Positions 54,464 through 64,000 of a stretch of 64,000 nt of DNA are shown here, piece by piece (position 1 is the stretch's first letter; every line of letters begins with the position of its first letter). Position numbers and translations under genes: made by a program. The stretch spans positions 71,777,474 to 71,841,473 of the forward strand of contig OU015528.1 of NCBI GenBank assembly GCA_907165065.1, given 5' to 3'. A model generated the notes under the pieces. The model was not told the origin of the DNA. It was given only the letters and a program-made list of their open reading frames with translations, and did not search any database. The DNA is from Caprimulgus europaeus (Eukaryota > Chordata > Aves > Caprimulgiformes > Caprimulgidae).

Positions 54464-55789
54464 AAACTTACAGAACAAAACCCTTCAATACAGTGCAGCA
54501 TCGGGAAGGTAAATAGATTCAATTTTCTAATGCATATGAAAGATTCAGCTTATGTAGAAAAGGAATAATGCAATAATGAAGCTGAGGTTAATATAAACCT
54601 GAAAAATAAACCATACTATTTCATACTCATGCAAATGTGTCTTTTGAGACAATCATTGCCATTTACAGACAATATAGCACATGCAAAGTCTCTTTTATTG
54701 TGCAGTAAATACACATAAGAAAAAGTTAAGGGAGTGCATACAATTTTGAACATATTAATTTCATTTCTTTCTTACTGTCTCTATGATTTTTAAACAATTT
54801 AGAATATATTAAGTCTGAACTGACTCAAACAAAACTGATACATAATTTGAAATTATTTAGTACTTAACATCAGCTTTAACATTCTGTTCTACTTATTCAG
54901 AAGAAACATTTTTAATTGCACCATTTATAATACATCAGAAAGGTTCCTTTCATGAACCTAAGTGAGATAAACTCTTGTGCTTGTTTGGCAGACATATTGT
55001 ACGGGGTATAAAAGCAGCTATGCTGCATAATCCATCAATAGTAATAAAATACCTTATGCAAGTTTATTGAAGGATGAGATTGTCTTGCACCATTTAAATG
55101 ATAAATTATCTTACATTATCACAATTCTGAATGCACAGACCACATGACAGGATGCTTTCAACAAACCATATGTAGAATATTATTTTGCTATCACGTTAAG
55201 CTCTATATGGTTCTAACATACAATATGTACTTAGTGAACATACTATTTCTATATAAATGCAGATCTAAAGTGGTGCATCAGGAGATGGAATTATCAGTTC
55301 TTGAATTCTATCATGGAATTTCATGCAAGTAAAATTACTTGAGATTTATAAAGGATTTGGGAGATTATTTCCAAATCCCAACAAAAACTACTGCAAATAA
55401 GTTCAATGATTCACAGTCACTAGACAAGGCTCCACATAAAGACTGATGGTAGGGTATGTAGCGTACACAGAATATTCTACACAGTATCATTGGAAAAGTA
55501 GACATCAACAAGTGAAAAGAAAAATGCACGAGCGAGCCAAAAAGAAAGTAAATCAACAACAATACAGTGAGCATGCTGGAGTAGCTTAACACCATCCAGA
55601 AACCACTATAAGTTTAAAATTAAAAAAAATCAAATAAAACAAATAAAATCAAAAAATGTAGATACACAGAAGATGCACCAAGGAACAGAAAAAAGAACAA
55701 GTCTTTGCAGTATAACAAAAATTAGACACATGCATAGAAATGAGGATTTGTGTTGTGATAGTAAGATACCAGTCTGAGGCCTAATTTAC

Positions 55790-57998
55790 CTTCACTGTCT
55801 GACATGGCATGCTGGAAGTCATCCATGATGAAGGCTATATCTCGATCATAGCCTCGAGTCCGTGATTCCTCCCTCATATGTTGCTGGACCTCAGGTAATG
55901 AATGGCTCGATCCAAACTGGTCCCTGGTATCTGCAGATATTGGTGGCAAGGGTCCAGCTGCTGCTCTTGCCATTCCCATTGGCTGGCCAACAGGACTTAG
56001 TGGGCTCTCCTCCTCTGAGTTCTGTGCTACTATTGGGATCCTTCCCCTGCTTTGGCTAATAGGTAGACTGGTGGGTTTAGTTCTTCCAGAAGGTGCTGCA
56101 TGGCTAAAAGAAACATCTAGGGGTTCAGCTTCTTGAGCTTTCAGTCTTAAAGAAGAACTGGAAGAATCCCTTTTCAATGACAAATCAAGCCCATAAACTG
56201 AGGAGGGTCTAGATGATGGCCTAGATCTACTACCACTGCTATAAGACTTGTCTGCTTCATCTTGTAATGTGGATCTCATTGTTGGACCCAGTGCAGTCCC
56301 AAGGCCTGCTCCAATGGATGAAGTCAGTGGTGGCCCCATGTATTTCTGTTGGTCAGTAATGTTTTTTCTAAGGCCAAAAGTGATATCATCCTGAAGAAGC
56401 CTTGCCCTAGTAGTAATACCCCCAAGTGTTGAAGTGCTAGAAGTCATATAGCTTGAATAGTCAGGCTCTAGGTCTCTGCTTTCTTGGATAGGTGAAAACT
56501 TTGTTAGTTTGGGGTCTATCAAAGCTTTTTTGTGTTTTGACTGCTTCTGGTAAAGGAGGGCTGCTGGGAGCTGCTTAGCAGCCTGTTTCTCAAGAGTAAG
56601 CCTACCTATGCTATATTTCTCAGATTTTGGAAAATGTCTATAGCTGCCCTCTGCGTGGTAATACTGTGACAGGCCAGCCAGATGATCAAGACTTTCTGCA
56701 CCTCTACGGAACTCTTGTTTTATCTGGTGTTTCAGAATTTTGAGCTCATAAGGGTCCTCCATTGGGTCTTCATCAGCTTTAACATAGGAATGTAACCTAG
56801 AAGAAGTCTGCAGTGGTGCTAGGAAGTCTGACACTTCTTGTGCTCTCCTGGCCTCACCTGTGCGAAGCAGTCGATCTGTTTTGGTCAGATCTTTCTCATG
56901 GAGGCTGAAACTGGAACCAAGTGCTCCTGTTCCTTTAGTAAGTTCTCCTATATCATCAATCAGCACATAATTTCTGGGTGTATGGTGGTGATCTATATCT
57001 GCATAGAATGAATCTGCAGATATGCTTGATATAGGACTGCTTGCTATGCTGTTTCTCTCATCTAGTCCTATCCTTAAGTCCAAGGTAGAGTATTTACTGC
57101 TCAGCTGGGAAACTGCATAATTACTTTCAGTTGAAACTGGTGCTATCATGAGAGGCTGATTGCGAATTACATCATAGTTTGTTGTTATCTTAGGCTCCAA
57201 ATATAATGTAGTTTGTCTTGGCTTTGGCTGTATCACCATCATCTGTGATGGGAGCTGGTATGATGGCTGTTGAGATGGTGGAGGCTGAGCCTGTGGAGTA
57301 AAGGACATAGTAGCTCCTGTTTGGAAAGCTGTCTGGGTCTGATAGGGTGAAACCTGCTGGTGATACAAAGGCTGCTGTTGTTGGTAATGTGATTGCTGTG
57401 TGAACTGAGTTGGTGCTTGAGTAGGTAGGGCAGGTGATGAATACTGATATTGAGCATACGGGCTTGTAGCAGGGGCAAACTGTGTTTCTGGTTGTGTTTG
57501 TGGTGGCATAAACTGGTTAAATTCTGTCTGGGGTGCGGTACGTGGTCTTTCCAAGCCGTGCTGAGTTTCTATTCTGGTTGACCTGGTATTGTTAACTTCA
57601 CTGTCTGACATATAATCACGTTCTTCTGCTACTCCTTGGAGATAGGCACGCTCTCTCTTTTCTCTTTCTTTTAGTAAGGCTTCTTTCCTCCTATTAATGC
57701 CCATTTCCAAGTATCTCAGCTTGGCATCTATTTCTTTTTCCTCCTCATCTAGCTCTGCTTGCTTCTTCCTAAGCTTCGCTGATTCACGTTCGACTAGATC
57801 CAATTCCCTGTCTATATCCTGAAGAATTTTGGCTCTGGCCATAGTGTTGGTCCTACACATCCTTCTGCGTGAAACTGATCCCACAGAAGTATATGGAGAC
57901 TGAGTTCCTGCTGTTGCTTCCTCTGGAGGTGGGTTCGGCAGAGTCCTCTTCACCTTCTTTTGAGTGCCCGATGGAGTTATGCTTGAAGAACCTTTTGT
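55790..57998 (-). CDS. PCLO: Piccolo (PCLO) large internal exon, 2,209 nt
   Basis: Internal coding exon of Piccolo, a presynaptic active-zone cytomatrix scaffold that organises vesicle release sites and binds ELKS/CAST-type partners through coiled coils. The minus strand shows acceptor TTCTGTTGCAG before ACAAAAGG (57998) and donor GAAG/GTAAAT (intron from 55789). It starts in phase 0 and ends in phase 1, with 736 uninterrupted codons. Numbering from the first exon residue: basic/proline segment about 14-27; Arg/Glu/Lys-rich heptad coiled coil about 54-121 ([13 protein letters not shown] to [10 protein letters not shown]-like); acidic MSDSE at 130-134; Pro/Gln-rich low-complexity stretch about 160-270; [19 protein letters not shown] block mid-exon; Ser/Arg-rich [20 protein letters not shown] near 590-610; terminal [13 protein letters not shown] at 724-736. 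These blocks match my memory of vertebrate Piccolo, and Bassoon is more divergent here. The open frame extends 60 nt past the acceptor and 66 nt past the donor; that is intron read-through, not protein. Confidence 0.97.
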
Positions 57999-58441
57999 CT
58001 GCAACAGAAGAAACAAGACTGAATCACTATTCTGGAGGCTTAATCGCAAATTAATCACAAGCTGTTTAAATTTTTTTCATGGTATAGCTTTATATCTTAA
58101 CCATTTACTTTCCCTAATGGAGAGGAAGCTTGTGGTATCTGTCAATAAGCAGCAGAAAATGGCATGAAAGAATGCTGGCAATCTTCTAAAGGTCAGAAAA
58201 ATAAGCAATCTAATGCAAAATAAGAGTGATACTCACTTAGACTTTATTTAGCCTAAGACTGAAAGATCTACTTTAAATTCTTGAAATTGAATTTACTGTA
58301 ATTTAAGAGGCTTTTTAATCTCCGTATGCTTATACATAAACATATATAAGGTGTGTGTGGGGGAGGGGAATACATATAGACCTAGGCACCTTACTTTTAT
58401 GTAACATATAACAGAAAAATATATGTATAATTATAAATGCA

Positions 58442-58470
58442 AATATATATATATTAATATATCAATATAT
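58442..58470. repeat. (AT)n-rich patch
   Basis: Imperfect AT dinucleotide repeat. Confidence 0.85.
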
Positions 58471-61400
58471 GTACAAACTGTACAATCGAATACAAACCTC
58501 TGAGTCAGATACTGAGCTCATACTGAGCAGCTATAACTTGTACTGAAATCCAGATGCTAAAGCAGAACACTTGGGACAACAGGTAGTCCTTAGTCTACCT
58601 TGACATTTTTGCCTCACCTCTGCTGCTACATATGTATTTTCAGGGAAGATTCTTGTGCTTCACAAAACTGGTATGAGCTTTCTTCAGTTCACTGAAGACT
58701 TTCTTAAATGAAACTTGTTTCAGTTCTGAAGCCACGGTTTAAAACTTAAAAGAAGTTAAACAGTGTAAAGATATAGGAATCTAGTTCAGTCTGGATGTCC
58801 AGACTTCCCCATGGTTAATGGCAGAAGGGTGATTCACCCTGATCTAGGAGAAGTATCTGCCTTGGGCTGACGAGTCATTTTTTTGGAGGTTCCTATCTCT
58901 CTTTATCAACTAGGAAAGTAGGCAATGCAACTGGCTGGATGCAATATAAATTGCACCCTAAATTACTAGGGTGTTTGAAAGGTTCTTTTTAGTTTTGAAG
59001 TAAATTTAGGCCCCCACAAAATGTAGATACATTAAGAATTGTGACTTAAATGATTTTGAAATTGTATTTTATCTCCCTGATAGCTTCTTACCAATTTGGC
59101 CTTAGTAAAGGAAAAGGGAATTGTCTATACACATACACTATAACTAACCACTTCAGCCATTACAGAATGCAGCCATATCAATAGCAAAATATGGAAACAC
59201 TTTATCGCAGTTTAAGTCAAAAGATTAATTTTAATTAGGAGTTTAAAAATAACTTTTTTATCTGTTTATTGTACTATGTCAACAACAAATTGTAGAAGTT
59301 TTTAAAAAGTGTTTACAACCCTCTTTTGTTGCTCCCATTACCTAATCTTAGCAAATCATAATAATCAACACATCATGTGCCATGGATCTTTAAAGAAATT
59401 ACCTTTTCAAGTGCCATTTAAGCACTTTTCATCCTCTTCACCTAAATTCCATCAACTTTTGCATGTTTCAGATTTCAATAAATGCAATTTAATTTTGTTT
59501 TCAGCTTCCTGTGGCCCTTTCCCAAAACAATATTGTGCCAACAAATCAAAGAAAATAATTTTCTCTTGCTCAGTGTGTACTTATAATCAAAGGCAAATTA
59601 ATAATCTACAGTAGGTCTAGTTGGCTATTAATTTATATTGTAAATTCAGTCCAATACCACTGTTATTTTCCCCTCCCAAACTGAAATAGCAATCGCAGAT
59701 GGCGAAGCAATCACAGATGGTCACTAGTATTGGGGAAGAACTATTAATAACATACTCATCAAAAGGTCTACAATACTTTATGGAATTATTATTTTCAGAT
59801 GACAGTTAAGTTGCTGATTAATAAATCCCAATGCCAGCTTTTAACACATTTTATTAGGAAAAAAAATAATCTTTTTTTTATATCTCTTGTCTACATAAAA
59901 AGAAGCTCAGACTAACAGACACTACAGGAAGACATACACCTTGCTTTTGAAAAAATATTGATAACCTCTAGTTCTTGGCTGCTATTCTCGCAAAAGGCAA
60001 GTCTTAATCATTTTTACTTGATATTTACATTGGGATAAGAAAAAATAAATATATTTTAGTACTGTGATAAAATGTGTAAGTTTTTTTCTTCTTCCTGGAT
60101 ATTCTCATCATCAGTTATGTTAGCATACTACCTGGGAACTGAAGTAATAGATTTAAGCAAAGTTCAACTGCAGTATTTTGGCAGATAACTTTAGAGCAGT
60201 TGTTAAATTTAGTTCGTGCATTTCCTTTGAAATTATTAACTATAAAAAAAAAAGACAAGCTAGGCCTGATCTTCACCAAATTCTAATCTCTTTATCACAG
60301 AGAACTGGGAATGCAAAGGCATAATTGTGCTACCTACCTCTGTTCCTGTATTTTTGTCCTGTAACACATTTATAATATTATGCTCATTCAAGGTTTAAAG
60401 AATCCAAAGGAAAGATAGGGCAAAAATGTTCATGAGACTACTCTAGATTTAAAAAAAAATAATAAAATAAAAAAAAAATCTATCAAATAGAGGCAGGCAT
60501 TCTTGAGCCTTACAATTACTGGTTAAAGGTTAGGTTAGATGTCAGACAGGTGACCTTAGTAAGCTCTCTGTCTGAATAAGCCATGAAGTTTTCTACCATA
60601 TTTTATCACATTATCCATCTTCTTCATTCTAACTAATTTGCTTCTATCTATCTACTAACACCCTACTAATTTTTAAAAATTATTCTGTCTTTAGCAACTG
60701 AACACTTTAAATGCTGACTATAAATCCCAAGAATTAGAAGTAAATTATTCTGCCTCTTGTTTCACCATGACAACCTTCTAAATGTTACTACTTTATTGTT
60801 GACCCGTGTATATGGAGAAAATTTCACACTAGTCTGGGACAGCCCTTCAGGGTGGACAAAAGGGTAATCAGATCTGCTTCAGAGGCAAAGCTGACCTTGC
60901 TAAAATAAGTCCAAAGCTTGTGCTTGAGATAAAGCTACAGATATGTTCCCCCTAATACTACAGATTAAAGAACTGAGGGAAAAATAATCTTCCCCTTCTT
61001 CACCATTTTTTAAACCTAACAACATTTTGATAATGAAGATAGGAGAAGAATGCACTCCTTAGTCTTGCAGTTCAATGACAAGATAACATCACAGTGGGGA
61101 ACTCAAAACAATGAGCTCAAGGTTGAATGCAAACAGATTTAGTAAAACCCTCCTTTTCTGCCTTGTCAATACACATTAGTCTTGACATACTTTATCTCCT
61201 GAATTTTAATTTTTAGAGGTCAGTTTTAGAGAAATGCTTGTGAATCCTGTTAAACTGTGTGGTGACTTGGGAGCAATTCCTTTGAGATGACCATCCTAAT
61301 CCTTGTGAATCTTTGTGTAAACACTTTTTTCAGTCTACTTTTATCTCCTCCAATTTGATGGCATTGCCAGCTAGACTCCAATCCACGACAAGAATCAGTA

Positions 61401-62937
61401 AAAAACTAGGAAATACTTGTATGTTCCATTGCTTTTTATCTGTTTTAAAGAGATAGTTTACTTTAGGGGACTGAATGACTCAGGAGATCTGTGATGAATT
61501 TCTACCTCCAAAAAGCATGTTTGATTCTAGTCACTCAATCTTCTCAACTGAATTTGTTTGAATATGATATGATGCTGTTCTTGCATTCTCCTCTCTCTCT
61601 ATTCATCTAGGCGTGCTTGGATATTAGCTTCATTTGCTCAAAGAACCAAGCTTTCAGTCAGGCCTACACTCATATACTTCTTGCATATTTTGGATTTTAG
61701 TAGCAAATATGCAACCCTCATTATTCACTGTTCCTATAACATTTTCTGTGATCACAACACAAACAAACTTCTTCTGTCCCCTTTAGAGCTGACAAAATAG
61801 ACCTGTATTTATGTATATTTTTGGTATAAAGTAGAGACAAATTCTGCAAATAACATATAAAATATGTATACATATATGTATATGCACAAACCTATTACCA
61901 TTGTAATGACAGCATCCTTATTAGAGTTTTCCACTGCTAGATTGTCCATGTAATAAACACAGTGATGCCAGACTACCTACAGTCCGTGCTGCTATAAAAA
62001 AGCAAAGATGAAGTGGGTCATAGCTGAATCCACTCCCCTGCCACAATCCTCTGAAGACTGAACAGTGTGGTGGAAAGTCTGTTCTACACTCTAGAGGTAC
62101 CTCTGCAGGATAAGGTTTCCCGAGGCATCTGATGTTGATTCACAACAGACTTGAAATGTCAGCAGAAAGTTGGCTGTAACCTGATTACCAGAAAAAGAAT
62201 GCAAGTATTTTTTTTTTTCTTCAAACAAGGACTATGCAGTCAATAAGCTTGCTCAGCAAACTCATTACTAGCATCAGTCTGAGAGATGCACACTTGTGTT
62301 AAATGAAAATACTAGGAATAAACTATTTACATCTAGAATAGATGTCAGACAGTGGAGGGACAGAAATTACTCTCTCATTCAGAAAAGAGGTCACTTTAGG
62401 TGAGGACCAGTGCAGACTACTAAGGCAGTGATGGAGTAGAAGGTGAAGCCTGTGCTGTAGCTCTCTGTGTTCCAGCTCTCACATCTGGGATTTTTCAGGT
62501 ATCAAAAAACTGCTAAAATACAACCCCTCCAAACCCTAGAAACTCACAGTTAAAAACTGCATTTGTAATGAAGCCGTTCTACCTACAAAGGCTTATCATA
62601 TGTTACTTGGTATTACTGTATGTGCTCTTTATCATTATAAATGTACCAGTAAGTATAGTTAGAAATTTTGGCAATTCATTATTTTAAACATTTAGTTTTC
62701 TTCAAAGACTCTGTGAAAATCAGGTATCATTCATCACCGACCTTTCGGTAATTGAACAGTATCTTTAAAATTGCTTGTAAATGAAACTTAATTCCAAAAG
62801 ATGCTGACATAATACACTAACATTAGATTACTTCATTGTAAGTATGGAATCCTTAACTGCATCTTCTTGTAGGATACAGACAGAGATACTGGACAGTGTT
62901 TTGTAGCTTATCATATAAAGATGTCCTTGCTTACTAT

Positions 62938-63000
62938 AGGGGGTTGGACTAGATGACCTTTGAAGGTCCCTTCCAACCCAATACATTCTATAGCTCTATG
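62938..63000 (+). mobile_element. CR1 3' terminal fragment
   Basis: GGTTGGACTAGATGACCTTT followed by GAAGGTCCCTTCCAACCCA and a decayed ATTCTAT...CTCTATG tail is the conserved 3' end of CR1. Only about 60 bp remain, typical of severe 5' truncation during CR1 insertion. Confidence 0.9.
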
Positions 63001-64000
63001 TGAAAAGAAATAGTTTCTCATTTAAGTTTTTGTGGATCCTTCTGGATTTAATATCCATTATGTGGTAACCACTGACTAGAGGGGACCAGCTTTGTTAATC
63101 CTTAGTAACAAACACGAGAGCAAGAATATCAAGAAACTTTTCTCCATTGGCTAAGGCTAGCACAAGGTCACTTTTATGGCATGAAGGACCACAGAGTGTA
63201 AGAACCCACTTCTGAAGCCAGCCAGTTAAAAGAAGCAGACAAATTGTGCGTGGTAAGGAAAATATATTAAAACATGTATTTATAAAAGCTCGTCTCATCA
63301 GCAGTGCTGAGAATGTAGTAATACAAGATCTGAACAAATTGTAACCACCAGTAAAACCCTATCGGTCAACCTATACTGCCTTGCCTTGTGTGGCACTGGG
63401 GACTGGAAGATGGAACTGATGAGCTGAATTTGGCCAGCCAAACATGGCCAGCGGAATTTGGCCTTGTGTTTGGGAGGGAAATACCCAGCTTCATTAGTAA
63501 TATACTAGAGCTTTCCTTTAATGTAACTCTTGTCTTTTTCTTTTCAGCAAATATTTTGCTCTGGGGACTGAGCAGTCAGGCAGAAAACTACTTTGCAAAT
63601 CACTATACAGCAGCACTGAGATGTCAGTCAGTCTGATTTTCTCAGTTTGGTTTTTTTTTTTTTCAGTTCTTCAGAGGCTCTGTAAAAATAAATTTTTCTT
63701 CTGTTAAAACCAATATAAAATTTTTAGAAATAGTCTATTCCAAAACAATAAGCCTTTTTTTCAGAGTTTTTTTGCTTTCATTCGTGTCAGTCAGTCAGTA
63801 ATTCCTCAGATGAGTACTTCTGTACTTATCCATCCTCTTGCGTCTTTCATTTTCTCTGTGAAATTGTTTGAAATTGCCATTTTCACTTCAAATGCAAAGG
63901 GAACGGCACACTGCACTTCCTAGCAGCTGACATGACATGTCAACTTCTTTCCTCAGTTAAACACATAAAAGGCCATATGCTTCTTTTGATGTTGGGGGTA

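Larger units (their letters stand above)
50603..55789 (-). other. PCLO: PCLO intron between the large exon and the linker exon
   Basis: Intron of 5,187 nt, GT-AG, phase 1. It contains a degraded CR1 3' end at 54400-54463, mixed TATG/CA simple sequence around 52484-52540 and an A17 run at 53496-53512. I see no other gene or exon: open frames at 52629-52899, 52999-53193 and 55365-55595 look like chance frames. Confidence 0.85.
57999..64000 (-). other. PCLO: PCLO intron upstream of the large exon (partial)
   Basis: Six kilobases with no exon I can recognise on either strand. It is AT-rich with short homopolymers, an AT/TG-rich patch near 58340-58470 and a CR1 3' tail at 62938-63000. The minus-strand open frame of 80 codons at 63095-63337 has no family resemblance and no convincing splice context. 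The exon preceding 57998 must end in phase 0 beyond the right edge of the window. Confidence 0.85.

Noticed and set aside
57239-57478. 79-codon minus-strand frame rich in His and Leu
   Set aside because: Out-of-frame shadow of the Gln/Pro-rich part of the large PCLO exon.
63095-63337. 80-codon minus-strand open frame as the preceding PCLO exon
   Set aside because: Hydrophobic and Cys-rich composition unlike Piccolo's disordered regions; no matching acceptor/donor seen.

Overview
The window looks like 64 kb of bird genomic DNA lying entirely inside one gene, PCLO (Piccolo), which is transcribed from the minus strand. Piccolo is a very large scaffold protein of the presynaptic active zone. The bird assignment rests on several CR1 LINE pieces (an RT-domain fragment, an antisense copy and three 3' ends), an ERVL-type LTR remnant of a kind I associate with birds, sparse repeats overall, and Piccolo protein sequence close to but distinct from mammals. 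Another archosaur or a turtle is not excluded. No species can be named from the sequence alone.

Layout, in transcription order (high to low coordinates). (1) 64000-57999: intron with no recognisable exon and one CR1 tail. (2) 57998-55790: large internal exon of 2,209 nt encoding 736 codons, with a coiled coil, Pro/Gln-rich segments and Ser-rich segments. (3) 55789-50603: intron. (4) 50602-50466: 137-nt exon encoding the linker before the PDZ domain, with a duplicated splice donor. (5) 50465-43454: intron containing a CpG-enriched block. (6) 43453-43372: 82-nt exon encoding the start of the PDZ domain. (7) 43371-24792: 18.6-kb intron with an antisense CR1, an octamer-motif cluster and, at its 3' end, a 407-nt pure polypurine/polypyrimidine tract. 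(8) 24791-24666: 126-nt exon encoding the PDZ core. (9) 24665-1: start of an intron longer than 24.6 kb, carrying a CR1 RT fragment, a CR1 3' end, a MIR-like SINE and an LTR remnant. The rest of the PDZ domain and both C2 domains of Piccolo must lie beyond base 1.

The four exons have consistent splice signals and phases (0/1, 1/0, 0/1, 1/1) and join into one continuous reading frame. All other long open frames are chance frames, microsatellite translations or transposon relics. About 96% of the window is intron.

I found no new biological system. The most interesting local observations concern splicing: a tandem in-frame donor made by an exact 12-bp duplication, and the 407-nt pyrimidine tract (in the RNA) just upstream of the PDZ exon, which itself ends in a consensus-like decoy acceptor. 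Residue comparisons to mammalian Piccolo are from memory and need an alignment.
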